A DNA stretch of 41,132 bases from positions 1-41,132 of the forward strand of contig CAMDDZ010000049.1 of NCBI GenBank assembly GCA_945893145.1, in the 5' to 3' direction. Positions 31,122 to 39,525 of this stretch are shown piece by piece. Each line of letters begins with the position of its first letter. Position 1 is the stretch's first letter. The translations under genes were made by a program, and so were the position numbers. The notes beneath the pieces were generated by a model that did not search any database, had not been told where the DNA came from, and was given only the letters and a program-made list of their open reading frames with translations. This DNA comes from Rhodoplanes serenus (GTDB lineage: Bacteria; Pseudomonadota; Alphaproteobacteria; Rhizobiales; Xanthobacteraceae).

Positions 31122-33461
31122 ATGGCCAAATTCGGGATCGGACAAGCGGTGCGCAGGGTCGAGGACGTGCGATTCCTGCAAGGGCAGGGGCGCTACGTCG
31201 ATGACATCGTGCTGCCCGGCATGACCCACGGCGTCACCGTGCTGTCGCCGCACGCCCACGCCAAGATCAAGAACGTCGATGTCTCCAAGGCCAAGGCAGT
31301 GCCCGGCGTGCTGGCGGTGCTGACCGGGGCCGACGTGGCGGCCGAGAAGCTCGGCGCCATGACGTCGCATCTGATGCCGGAGGATTTCGGCGCGCCGAAG
31401 GGCCATCGCACGTTCCTGCCGCTGCTCCTCGCCGACAAGGTGCGCCACGTCGGCGATCGCGTGGCCTTCGTGGTCGCCGAGACGCTGGATCAGGCGCGCG
31501 ATGCGGCCGAGCTGGTCCAGGTCGAGTACGAGCCGATCAAGGCCGTGGTGAACATGGAAGACGCCGCCAAGGACGGCGCGCCCAAGGTCCACGACGACAA
31601 CCCAATGGGCAACACCGCCTTCCGGCTGATGTTCGGCAACGCCGAAGCGACGGAGGCCGTCTTCGCCAAGGCCAAGCACGTGGTGAAGCTGCGCGTCGAG
31701 AACAACCGGCTGTCGCCGGTCTCCATGGAAACGCGGGTCGCGATCGGCGACTACGAGGCGGCGACCGGTTTCTACACGCTCTATTCAGCGTCGCAGAACC
31801 CGCACGGCGTGCGCATGGAGATTTCTCACATCTTCCATGTGCCGGAGAACCAGATCCGTGTGATCTCGCCGGACGTCGGCGGCGGCTTCGGGTTGAAGGG
31901 CGGGACCTACCCAGACGACCTGCTCGTCATGTGGGCGTCGAAGAAGCTGCGCCGGCCGGTGAAGTGGGTTGCCTCGCGCTCAGAAGCCATGCTGAACGAC
32001 GCCCACGGCCGCGAGATGATCTATTACGGCGAACTGGCGCTCGACGAGAACGGCAAGATCCTGGCGCTGAAGTCCAAGTCGCTGTTCCAGATGGGCGCCT
32101 ATTTCGTCAACGCGGCGCTCGCCGCCGGCGCGTTCTCGATCCGTTTCGTGCCCGCGGCTTACGACATCCAGACCATGCACCTGATGTCGCAGGGCGTGTT
32201 CACCAACACCTCGTTCTCAGGCCCGTACCGTGGCGCCGGCCGGCCCGAGGCCGCCTATTTCATGGAGCGGCTCATTGAACATGCGGCGCGGCAGATCGGC
32301 ATGGACCCTGCGGAAATCCGCCGCCGCAACCTGATCCCGCCGTCGAAATTGCCCTACACCACGCCGACCCATTGGGTTTACGACACCGGCGAGTTCGTCA
32401 AGCTGATGGACACCTGCATCGCGTCGTCGGATCCCAAGGGTTACCCTGCGCGCCTGCGTGAATCAAAACAGAACGGCAAGCTGCGCGGCCGTGCGGTCAG
32501 CTACTACATCGAGTTTGGCGGCATCTTCAACGACCGCATGGAGATGCGCTTCGACCCCTCTGGCGCGCTCACCGTCTATGGCGGCACGCACTCGCACGGC
32601 CAGGGCCACGCCACCGTGTTCGCGCAGATCGCGCACGACATTCTCGGTGTGCCGTTCGAGAACATCCGCTACGTGCAGGGCGACACCGCGCAGGTCGCGA
32701 TCGGCCGCGGCACCTATGGGGCGCGCAGTGCCGTGGTCGGCGGCAATGCGCTCAAACGCGCCGCCGACCAGATGATCGAGAAGGGCAAGGAGCGCGCCGC
32801 CTCCATGATGGAGGCGGACAAGGGCGACATCGAGTTCAAGGACGGCAAGTATGTCGTCACCGGCACCGACAAGGCGATTGCGCTGGTGGACGTCGCCAAG
32901 GCGTCGTTCGCGCCGATGGGACCGCTCACCCAGAAATTCGGTATTGGCCTCGAAGCCGAAGGGAGCTTCAGCCCGGAGCCGCCGAGCCACCCGAACGGCA
33001 GCCACGTCTGCGAGGTCGAGGTCGATCCGGAAACCGGCGAGGTCAAGCTCGATCGCTATTACGTGGTCGACGATCTCGGCCGCATCCTCAATCCGATGAT
33101 CGTGCTCGGCCAGATCCAGGGCGGCGCGGTGCAGGGCATCGGCCAGGCGCTGATGGAGCACCAGGTGTACGACCGCTCGAGCGGCCAGCTGCTCACCGGC
33201 AGCTTCCTCGATTACGCGATGCCGCGCGCCTCGGTGCTGCCGAACGTCGACGCCAAAATGGAAGAGATCGCCTGCAAGACCAATCCGCTCGGCGTGAAGG
33301 GTATCGGCGAGAGCGGCACCATCGGCGCGCCGCCGACCATCATCAACGCGTTGATCGACGCGTTGAGTCCGCTTGGCGTCGACCGGATCGACATGCCGGC
33401 GACGCCGCTCAAGGTCTGGGAGACGATCCAGCAGGCCAAACGCAAGGGTGCGGCGGCTTAG
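31122..33461 (+). CDS. Molybdenum hydroxylase large subunit, stand-alone (CoxL form II-like)
   Basis: The 779-residue protein is a complete molybdopterin-binding subunit of the xanthine oxidase family: QGRYVDDIVLPG (22-33), PDVGGGFGLKGG (250-261), active-site loop PYRGAGRPEA (368-377, form II type), GGTHSHGQGH in the second half and catalytic Glu730 in GVKGIGESGTIG. Form II enzymes are not CO dehydrogenases of known high activity and are thought to hydroxylate aldehydes or aromatic compounds. Neither a FAD nor a 2Fe-2S subunit gene lies nearby, so it may borrow those from elsewhere, possibly from the set at 13675-14999. It follows the LIV-type transporter. Confidence 0.92.
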   Translation: MAKFGIGQAVRRVEDVRFLQGQGRYVDDIVLPGMTHGVTVLSPHAHAKIKNVDVSKAKAVPGVLAVLTGADVAAEKLGAMTSHLMPEDFGAPKGHRTFLPLLLADKVRHVGDRVAFVVAETLDQARDAAELVQVEYEPIKAVVNMEDAAKDGAPKVHDDNPMGNTAFRLMFGNAEATEAVFAKAKHVVKLRVENNRLSPVSMETRVAIGDYEAATGFYTLYSASQNPHGVRMEISHIFHVPENQIRVISPDVGGGFGLKGGTYPDDLLVMWASKKLRRPVKWVASRSEAMLNDAHGREMIYYGELALDENGKILALKSKSLFQMGAYFVNAALAAGAFSIRFVPAAYDIQTMHLMSQGVFTNTSFSGPYRGAGRPEAAYFMERLIEHAARQIGMDPAEIRRRNLIPPSKLPYTTPTHWVYDTGEFVKLMDTCIASSDPKGYPARLRESKQNGKLRGRAVSYYIEFGGIFNDRMEMRFDPSGALTVYGGTHSHGQGHATVFAQIAHDILGVPFENIRYVQGDTAQVAIGRGTYGARSAVVGGNALKRAADQMIEKGKERAASMMEADKGDIEFKDGKYVVTGTDKAIALVDVAKASFAPMGPLTQKFGIGLEAEGSFSPEPPSHPNGSHVCEVEVDPETGEVKLDRYYVVDDLGRILNPMIVLGQIQGGAVQGIGQALMEHQVYDRSSGQLLTGSFLDYAMPRASVLPNVDAKMEEIACKTNPLGVKGIGESGTIGAPPTIINALIDALSPLGVDRIDMPATPLKVWETIQQAKRKGAAA

Positions 33462-33492
33462 CTGTTATTTGCAGGGCAGTGCTGCAAACGCG

Positions 33493-33520
33493 CTTCACCG
33501 TCCCCCCAGGGAGGGTGAAG
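33493..33520 (+). terminator. Hairpin after the molybdenum hydroxylase gene
   Basis: CTTCACCGTCCC (33493-33504) pairs with GGGAGGGTGAAG (33509-33520), leaving one G-G mismatch and the loop CCCA. No T-run follows, so it may be a decayed repeat or a Rho-independent-like stop; it lies between the hydroxylase and the zinc-ribbon gene. Confidence 0.45.
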
Positions 33521-33602
33521 ATCGTGTGTGGCTCGAGTACAATTGCGCAACGCGCTCTGCTATGCTCAATCCTTCCCCGCGCCTCCAACGAACGGACCTG
33601 AC

Positions 33603-33806
33603 ATGTCGAAAGAAGCCATGCGCGCCGAAGCCGAGCGGCTGATGAAAGAGGCCATGGCCCGCAAGATCACGGTCAAGCAGGGCGACACCCGCATCGAAAC
33701 CAAATGCGGCAAGTGTGGCGCGCCCAACCGCGTCAACGCCAAGCCCGGCGAGAGCCGCGTGGAATTCACCTGCAAGGAGTGCGGGGCAAAGCAGAAGACG
33801 CTGTAG
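33603..33806 (+). CDS. Small zinc-ribbon protein
   Basis: The 67-residue protein has a basic helical N-terminus (MSKEAMRAEAERLMKEAMAR) and a zinc ribbon with Cys35-x2-Cys38 and Cys57-x2-Cys60. Such small ribbons may bind nucleic acid or a protein partner. I chose the ATG at 33603 because the upstream frame is not protein-like. It lies 141 bases after the hydroxylase gene and 103 before the amidohydrolase-type gene. No function can be assigned. Confidence 0.75.
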   Translation: MSKEAMRAEAERLMKEAMARKITVKQGDTRIETKCGKCGAPNRVNAKPGESRVEFTCKECGAKQKTL

Positions 33807-33909
33807 GCACGCCGCGACGGAGGCTCACGTCGAGGACTCCGTGGCACGACCTGTTGCGATACCGAACTCGCTTGGCACAAACCCTCTTGGCAATTGAGGA
33901 GCTTTCCCG

Positions 33910-34758
33910 GTGACGATCATCGATTCCCAGGTCCACGCCTACGAGGCGAATACCCCCAAGCGGCCCTGGCACAATGTGCCGAACTGGCCTCCTCACGTGA
34001 CCGGCGACGAAATGGCGGCGGCGATGGACAAGTTCGGCGTCGACGGCGCGATCTTCATCTCGGCCTTTTCGATGTACCGCTACGACGCGAGCTACGCCGT
34101 GGAGGTGCAGCGCGCCCATCCGGATCGCTTCGCCATCGTCAAGCCGGTCGACCCGGACGATCCGGCGGTGGCCGATGTGGTCGCCGACTGGAAGCGCACA
34201 CCGGGCGCGGTCGGCGTCCGCATCATGCTGACCAAGGAGCCGGGGCGCGACCGCGACCCGAAGGACCCGGGCCTCGACCGCATCGCGCGCGCCGCCGCGC
34301 AGCACGACCTTCCGGTCAATATCCTGTGCTGGGGCAATCTGGACGCCGGGACGGTGTTGATCGACCGTCACCCCAACACGCGCTTCATCATCGACCATCT
34401 GGGAATCCTGCAGCCGCGCACGCCGCCGGCCCCGCCACAGCCGTGGGCCGACCTGCCGAAGGTGCTGGAACTGGCCAAGCGCAAGAACGCGGTGATCAAG
34501 GTGAGCGGCGCCTGCACGCTGTCGCAGAAGCCGTACCCGTTCCCCGACATCTGGGATCCGCTCGCCCGCTTGTTCGATGCCTGGGGCTTCGACCGCTGCC
34601 TGTGGGGCACCGATTGGACGCGGGCCTACGCAGTCGTCAATTACGAGCAGGCCGTCGAGCCCTTCCTCAAGACGGATCGCCTGACCGAAAGCGAGCGGGC
34701 GATGCTGATGGGCGGCGCTACCGCCAAAGCCTATCGTTGGTCGCCGAAGAAGAGGTAG
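33910..34758 (+). CDS. Amidohydrolase-related TIM-barrel hydrolase (amidohydrolase_2 family)
   Basis: The 282-residue protein opens with a strand ending DSQVHAYE (5-12), where the first His of the usual HxH is Gln7 and His9 remains; His163 (FIIDHLG) and Asp235 (WGTDWTR) are kept. This pattern is common in the branch related to 2-pyrone-4,6-dicarboxylate and lactone hydrolases, which often work with weak or no metal. It starts at a GTG with GAGGAG nearby upstream. Its neighbours suggest a role in aromatic-acid or lactone catabolism; the substrate is unknown. It converges on the TspO gene with a 19-base gap. Confidence 0.87.
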   Translation: MTIIDSQVHAYEANTPKRPWHNVPNWPPHVTGDEMAAAMDKFGVDGAIFISAFSMYRYDASYAVEVQRAHPDRFAIVKPVDPDDPAVADVVADWKRTPGAVGVRIMLTKEPGRDRDPKDPGLDRIARAAAQHDLPVNILCWGNLDAGTVLIDRHPNTRFIIDHLGILQPRTPPAPPQPWADLPKVLELAKRKNAVIKVSGACTLSQKPYPFPDIWDPLARLFDAWGFDRCLWGTDWTRAYAVVNYEQAVEPFLKTDRLTESERAMLMGGATAKAYRWSPKKR

Positions 34759-34777
34759 GCCGCGCGCTCATTGATCG

Positions 34778-35269
34778 TCAGCCGTTCAGCCGCCAAATCG
34801 CGACATTCAGAACGCTTGCGAAGCCAACCCAGGCGGCGAGGGGGATGAGACACCAGGCTGCGATCCGGTCGAGCCGGCTGAATACAAAAACAGCGGCGAC
34901 GATGATCAGAAATTGCGGAACGATGTTGCTCACGCCGAGCAGCGGATTGTGGGCGGCAAAGAACATCCACGACCATGCCGCATTGAGCGCGATCTGGAGG
35001 AAGAACAGGCTCAGTGCCAACGGACGCGCCGGTGTGGCAACTGGCAGCCGCAAGATCCGCCACACGGAAAACGCCATCAGCGCGTAGAGCGCAGTCCAAA
35101 CCGGCCCGAAGATCCAATTGGGCGGATTGAATGACGGCTTGGCGAGGCCCGCATACCAAGGGACAAGATTCGGAAAGGTGGCAAGTTGCCCAATGACTGA
35201 AGCGGCGACCACAACGCCGATCGCCAGAACGCCAAAACCGAGGTCGCGGCCCCATGTCTTGTTGGTCAT
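34778..35269 (-). CDS. tspO: TspO/MBR family membrane protein
   Basis: The 163-residue protein has five membrane spans and the family motif WYAGLAKPSFNPPNWIFGP (38-56) followed by W58, plus LNAAWSWMFFAAHNP in helix 4. TspO binds tetrapyrroles and cholesterol-like ligands; in Rhodobacter it tunes photosynthesis genes to oxygen. The ATG at 35269 lies in the middle copy of a tandem 14-base repeat. The ATG of the outer copy opens a five-codon mini-ORF whose TGA overlaps this ATG, which could couple translation. Confidence 0.92.
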   Translation of the reverse strand: MTNKTWGRDLGFGVLAIGVVVAASVIGQLATFPNLVPWYAGLAKPSFNPPNWIFGPVWTALYALMAFSVWRILRLPVATPARPLALSLFFLQIALNAAWSWMFFAAHNPLLGVSNIVPQFLIIVAAVFVFSRLDRIAAWCLIPLAAWVGFASVLNVAIWRLNG

Positions 35270-35294
35270 GTCTTGTTCGTCATGTCTTGTTCGT
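35253..35294. repeat. Three tandem 14-base repeats across the tspO start codon
   Basis: Units CATGTCTTGTTGGT, CATGTCTTGTTCGT and CATGTCTTGTTCGT (+ strand) lie at 35253, 35267 and 35281. Each carries an ATG on the minus strand. Because 14 is not a multiple of 3, only the middle ATG is in the tspO frame; the outer one reads MTNKT and stops. Gain or loss of units would change the leader and could tune expression. Confidence 0.85.
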
Positions 35295-35613
35295 CGAACG
35301 GTGCGTCATAGGCTCGCCTGTAAGCGGTGAAAGAACCAGAACGGCTCTCGTGGCATTGAGGGTACTCTAAAATCGGGTGACGTTGGCGGATATCCGCTTG
35401 GCGTGCGGCGCGCGCGATCACGGGTGGATGCGATACAGCCTCAGACCGCCTCCATTGATGGCGGCAGTCATCAGCCAGTTGCCATCGGCTGACATTTGCT
35501 GCGTCCGTTGTGCGATCGCAATGCCGAGCACGCACGCCGGCACCAGTGATGTTCTCACGCATGTTCAGTTTTGGACAGCGGGCTTGTTCAGAATCAGAGC
35601 ATCGTTCGTGGTT
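35295..35613. other. Stretch without a supported gene
   Basis: About 320 bases between the tspO leader and the small cysteine-rich ORF. An open frame runs through from 35377, but its sequence before the ATG at 35614 is not protein-like, and I see no RNA gene or clear repeat. Confidence 0.5.
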
Positions 35614-35790
35614 ATGGAAAGCCCTCAGCCCGTATGCTCGAATTGTTGCGAGGCGATGAAGCTCGTGAGCGTGATTGGGTCTGACCAAGGTGCTGTGAAT
35701 TGTTTCGGGTGTTCGCCGTGCCAACTTAATTATTTCGAAGCCGCGCAGTCGGAGAGCGATGGGAGCCCCTTAATTTCCGCTCGACTGTAA
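35614..35790 (+). CDS. Small cysteine-rich (possible zinc-ribbon) hypothetical protein
   Basis: From the ATG at 35614 the frame encodes 58 residues with Cys8-x2-Cys11-Cys12 and Cys30-x2-Cys33-x2-Cys36, a pattern compatible with a small zinc-binding fold. Similar short C-x2-C proteins are frequent in Bradyrhizobium-like genomes. The frame is open upstream to 35377, but I see no reason to extend it. No ribosome site is strong. It may be a decayed gene; function unknown. Confidence 0.45.
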   Translation: MESPQPVCSNCCEAMKLVSVIGSDQGAVNCFGCSPCQLNYFEAAQSESDGSPLISARL

Positions 35791-35844
35791 CGGGCAAGGC
35801 AGTGGCATAAGACCTGCGCTCAAGATTGCGAGAACAGGTTGAGC

Positions 35845-35858
35845 GCTTGTTAACAAGC
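35845..35858. promoter_or_regulatory. Perfect 14-base palindrome, operator-like
   Basis: GCTTGTTAACAAGC is a perfect inverted repeat centred on GTTAAC, about 90 bases before the DUF1963 gene and just upstream of the tandem 12-mers. It has the form of a dimeric repressor site, but no regulator gene is adjacent. Confidence 0.45.
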
Positions 35859-35865
35859 CCATGCA

Positions 35866-35940
35866 ATCAATAGTGCGATGAACGGTGCGATCTACAGTGC
35901 TGATCAACAGTGCGATCAACCGCGTTGATCAATAAGGTTG
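35866..35940 (+). repeat. Six tandem 12-13 base repeats before the DUF1963 gene
   Basis: The units are ATCAATAGTGCG, ATGAACGGTGCG, ATCTACAGTGCTG, ATCAACAGTGCG, ATCAACCGCGTTG and ATCAATAAGGTTG, laid end to end from 35866. The last two units are more diverged. They end 6 bases before the ATG at 35946 and supply its GAGG-like ribosome site. They might be an iteron-like protein-binding array or a slipped duplication in the leader. Confidence 0.7.
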
Positions 35941-35945
35941 AGGGC

Positions 35946-37709
35946 ATGAGCGCATTGTTTCCGACACTTCTCATTTCTCGCCGCCCCCGTCAGGCCGGGA
36001 TCGACTGGACGCGCGCGCGCAGTTGGCTTGGCGGCGCGCCGCGGATGGATGCCGCATCCTGGCCGCGGGACGACAAATTGCAGCCGCTGCCGTTCGTGGC
36101 TCAGATCGACCTGGCCGAAGTGGCCGCGATCTCGGGCAAGACGCCTTTGCCGGATAAGGGGTCGCTCGCTTTCTTTACCGGCCGCGAGGGCGCAGTTGTT
36201 TTTGTTCCGCAAGGCCAATCCAATATGTCGGTCATGCCGCTCTCTGGCGCGCCGGATTTGATCGAATACGGCGGCTCGCCCGATTGGCGCACCGACCTTG
36301 CGGGGCGGCCGCTGTTTCCCTACTGGCCGGTGAATTTCACGGTGCTGGATGTGCCGCCACCGCCACCTGACGAAGACGAGGATGCTTACCAGGCGTTCCT
36401 GGGCGCCCAGGTGGCAGCCGTCGAACAGCTCTTTCCGCGCCGCAAATACTTTTTGTCTGCCCGCGAGGCATTCGCGGGCCCGCCGATCCCCGATTGGTGG
36501 CGCACCGCCATCCATTATGCGGGGTATCTCGACAAAGCGGTTCGGGAGATTCCGAAGCTGATCGTGAGCGAGCAGGAATTTCTGGCTCGTTTGCGCAAGA
36601 CAGCGGAGGAAGCGCAGTCGAAAAGCCCCAACGAGTTGAAGACCGCGCAAGACTCCGTTGCGCGCTGTGAGCGCAAGATTGCCAAGCTTCACGAGTTGCA
36701 GCCGGCCTTCCTGGAATTCGCCGCCGCGGTTTCGGACTTCAGCAAGCGGCGCGATCCCTGGGCTCTCATGAATCCCGACGAAACGGCGCAGCTCGCGTCA
36801 CTGTGGGCCCGCAATGCGGAATTCGGCGCATTTCACTTCAATCAAGGGACGTTTCCGCTCGACTATCTCAAGGATCAGATGTTCAAGGCGCTGCCGGCAG
36901 CCGGTACGCCTGAATTTTCCGCTTTCCCCACCGCGGTTCGCAACCTGATCGACGAAAAGCGCGCGCCGCGGCCGCAGTGGTGGTTCAAGGCGATCCACTA
37001 CGCCAAGCGCCTGCAGGATGCCGCACAACTCGGCGTGCCAGGCGCCCTGAAGTGGCGAGAGGAGCAGATCGTCAGCCTCCGCAAGCTGCATCACGAATGG
37101 CAGCCCAACGACGCGCTGGCGATCTTCCGCCGGATGCTCGGCCCCAAAAGCGAAAAGGTGACGAAGCTCGAGGCGGACATCGTGAAGTCTGCGGCCAGGC
37201 TTGCAGAACTTCACCGGCTGGAGCCGGCGTTCAAAACGTTCGTCCGGGAGGTGAACGAGTGGACCAAGGGGCGCGACCCGTGGATGCGGATGCTGCCGGC
37301 CGACATCGCACAACTCGATGTGCAGATGAAACGGATGCAGGACGAATTTAAGGATTTCGACGCTTACGTGCCGCGACCGGAGGAGTTGGAAACCTCAACG
37401 CTCCTGGCCATGGCGACCGCCGACGAGCGGGGTTACGCGGCGCTGCCCGAGCCGGTCCGAACGCTGATCAATCGCGACTGCCTGCTGCCCAGCGGCGGAT
37501 GGCATCAGATGTTCGGCCGAGGCATCGAAATCCAGGGCGATTCCGTCGCCATGCGCGAAGAAGGCTACATCATGCTGCTGCAGCTGACCTACGACGACAT
37601 GATGCACTGGGGCTTCGGCGACAACGGTTGCTATCAATTCTGGATATCGCCCGCCGATCTCGCGCAGCAGAACTGGGCGGCGGCGAAGATGATGTTCGAG
37701 TGCGGATGA
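35946..37709 (+). CDS. DUF1963 (YwqG-like) protein with a duplicated internal module
   Basis: The 587-residue protein has the DUF1963 fold split into two ends: residues 1-135 (with LPFVAQIDLAEVA and LAFFTGREG) and 515-587 (HQMFGRGIEIQ, LLLQLTYDDMMHWGFGDNG-like, YQFWISPADLAQQNW). Between them lie two copies of a module, about 182-340 and 343-512. Matching blocks are PDWWRTAIHYAGYL with PQWWFKAIHYAKRL, and AKLHELQPAFLEF followed by RRDPWALMNPDETAQL with AELHRLEPAFKTF followed by GRDPWMRMLPADIAQL. The module is helical with coiled-coil-like segments. DUF1963 roles are unknown; some members lie near toxin-immunity or contact-dependent loci. The start ATG at 35946 has a GAGGGC site. Confidence 0.8.
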   Translation: MSALFPTLLISRRPRQAGIDWTRARSWLGGAPRMDAASWPRDDKLQPLPFVAQIDLAEVAAISGKTPLPDKGSLAFFTGREGAVVFVPQGQSNMSVMPLSGAPDLIEYGGSPDWRTDLAGRPLFPYWPVNFTVLDVPPPPPDEDEDAYQAFLGAQVAAVEQLFPRRKYFLSAREAFAGPPIPDWWRTAIHYAGYLDKAVREIPKLIVSEQEFLARLRKTAEEAQSKSPNELKTAQDSVARCERKIAKLHELQPAFLEFAAAVSDFSKRRDPWALMNPDETAQLASLWARNAEFGAFHFNQGTFPLDYLKDQMFKALPAAGTPEFSAFPTAVRNLIDEKRAPRPQWWFKAIHYAKRLQDAAQLGVPGALKWREEQIVSLRKLHHEWQPNDALAIFRRMLGPKSEKVTKLEADIVKSAARLAELHRLEPAFKTFVREVNEWTKGRDPWMRMLPADIAQLDVQMKRMQDEFKDFDAYVPRPEELETSTLLAMATADERGYAALPEPVRTLINRDCLLPSGGWHQMFGRGIEIQGDSVAMREEGYIMLLQLTYDDMMHWGFGDNGCYQFWISPADLAQQNWAAAKMMFECG

Positions 37710-37816
37710 GTTCTTCGGGGGCTATTTTTTCTCCGCGCGCTATGTCCCGCGGAATTATCCCTTTGACACATCGCTTATTTGGTCGGCTTGGTTGTCAGGC
37801 ATTTGGAGATCTTATC

Positions 37817-38404
37817 ATGAAACAGCCGGCGACACCAAAGCAACCGTGGGAACGCCGCGAGTGGCCATCGAAGGGAGATGCCGACATCAACTTGTTGTGG
37901 CGGACGCTTGGTCAATGTCTCTCACGGTGGGAGGAATACGAAAATTTTCTCTCGTCGATCTTCTCCTATTTTGTAGCCAAAAGAGATTGGCCAGGAGGGC
38001 GGCGTCCCTATCACGCTGTTAGAGCCTTTGAAGCGCGCGCTGAGATGTTGAGGGCTGCATCAGAAGCATATTTTGCCGAGAATCCCGACGAAACGCTCCT
38101 GACGGCATTTAAGCAGGTTCTCAGAGACGCAACGTGCTACGCGGCTAGACGCAATGAAATGGCTCACGGCGCGATTGGGGCCTATCAATCCTCGAAAGAT
38201 GCACGCCCTCTCGGAACGGTCGAGGCAGGTCACGCCCTCTATCCTTCAGCTGCAACATTCAAATGGCGCGATGTAAAAGGCACTCCAGAGTATTGCTACA
38301 CGTCAGCGGAATTAATTTATTTCCATGGTCAGTTAGATACGATCGAACAGCGCGCTTGGGATCTTATGGGGGCCTTTGCAAAGAAACACGGGCCGACAAC
38401 ATAG
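37817..38404 (+). CDS. Hypothetical protein with a HEPN-like RN-x3-H motif
   Basis: The 195-residue, mostly helical protein is not one I recognise. It contains RRNEMAHG, in which Arg112-Asn113 and His117 match the Rx4-6H (RNxxxH) motif of HEPN ribonucleases and their relatives. Helices around 30-55, 64-86 and 90-112 would fit a small helical bundle. Codon use is visibly more A/T-rich than in the left part of the window, suggesting transfer. I use the ATG at 37817; the upstream frame is a shadow. No antitoxin-like partner of nucleotidyltransferase type is seen beside it. It converges on the next gene with a 37-base gap. Confidence 0.7.
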   Translation: MKQPATPKQPWERREWPSKGDADINLLWRTLGQCLSRWEEYENFLSSIFSYFVAKRDWPGGRRPYHAVRAFEARAEMLRAASEAYFAENPDETLLTAFKQVLRDATCYAARRNEMAHGAIGAYQSSKDARPLGTVEAGHALYPSAATFKWRDVKGTPEYCYTSAELIYFHGQLDTIEQRAWDLMGAFAKKHGPTT

Positions 38405-38441
38405 CTGAGCAGATTTCGCGCGCCCACGTTCACGACAGGCC

Positions 38442-39119
38442 TCATTTTGTTTCAACACTTACGTTGTCGGCACCGAGCGGGACATCAATAATTCTCGGCT
38501 CTGTGCCACCATCCAGTATGTGCATGTAACTCAGCGTAACGTCCTCTTTAGAACTGCCTGGGGTCAGATTGATTTTAGTAGTGCGGATCATCTTTGCTAT
38601 ATATTGCATTTCGTCCCAACCGTACTCCTCGTAGAACGAGATCAGCCACACCGTTTCACGGGGCATCGGGATGCTCTCGTGGAAAAACGTTAGCTTCGTT
38701 CCACGCTTGCGCACGTCGTCCTCAGTTAGCGTTCTCTTCGCAAGCAAAATTCTGATGACGATCTTGGTGCCCTCATCAGGCGGCGCCAAAAACTCTATGG
38801 GTTTATTGGGCGGTGGTAGCTGATCGCGAAACCTGTTCTTCGGGTTCACCGCCGGTACTGCGATTGTGAACATGGTGGTAATGTCATCGCTGACGCCTCG
38901 GTCGCCCTTTTGCGGACGACGCCATTGCAGAACAGCCGGTCGTGGAGCGCTGGATACGAGGGCGTATCGACATTTGCCGGAACTGTGAAAACTGATCTTG
39001 GAAAGTCCGGCAGTTGTTCGGGCTGCGAGATATAATTCGTTGCGGTCCGCCCACAGCCGCCACACTGAGGAACGGACATCTTCGCGGCTTCCTACCGCAA
39101 ATCGGATTTCTTTCGCCAT
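38442..39119 (-). CDS. Hypothetical protein
   Basis: The 225-residue protein starts at the ATG at 39119 (MAKEIRFAVGSRED); the open frame upstream to 39194 looks non-coding. It begins with a beta-rich part containing WRLWADRNELYLAAR and LSKISFHSSGKCRYAL, followed by a domain with FFHESIPMPRETVWLISFYEEYGW. I do not recognise the family. Its base composition is more A/T-rich than its catabolic neighbours, like the facing gene at 37817, so both may have arrived together. Confidence 0.65.
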   Translation of the reverse strand: MAKEIRFAVGSREDVRSSVWRLWADRNELYLAARTTAGLSKISFHSSGKCRYALVSSAPRPAVLQWRRPQKGDRGVSDDITTMFTIAVPAVNPKNRFRDQLPPPNKPIEFLAPPDEGTKIVIRILLAKRTLTEDDVRKRGTKLTFFHESIPMPRETVWLISFYEEYGWDEMQYIAKMIRTTKINLTPGSSKEDVTLSYMHILDGGTEPRIIDVPLGADNVSVETK

Positions 39120-39525
39120 CAGCGGGACTTTTTGGCCACTGTGATTCCTGCCGAGGAAATTACAATGGTCCGGTCGCCGGGGCCTATCGTGCAATCGAAC
39201 GTGAACGCGCTCGTTTTATGTGTTGATCGGCCTTTCTTGCGTTTGCGTTCGTCCTGTCTGCACGGAATTCTGGGGGCCGGACGGGTCTTTCGAGCATACG
39301 CCAAAGCCCCTAACCCGCTGTGATATCAAATATTTTAGACGAGACTTAAATTCTCGCTGCCCTGTCATAGACTTACTCGCGGTAGCGCGAACCTATGTGA
39401 AAGGGATGATTCCCAACCCCGATTGCCGGACGTCTGCCTGGGCGCATCTTCTTCCCGGGCTGTTCGGCGTCGCTGTCCTCGCAAATCATCGCCGACGTGC
39501 GTGACGCGGAACTCGTCCCTCCGCG
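39120..39525. other. Intergenic stretch with no supported gene
   Basis: About 400 bases, locally A/T-rich around 39320-39370 (ATCAAATATTTTAGAC). Short open frames are present on both strands but none has a credible start or protein character, and no strong hairpin or repeat was seen. A promoter for the hypothetical gene at 39119 is the likeliest content. Confidence 0.45.

Noticed and set aside
35377..35790. 137-codon + frame as one gene
   Set aside because: The first 79 codons are not protein-like; only the cysteine-rich part from 35614 is tentatively kept.
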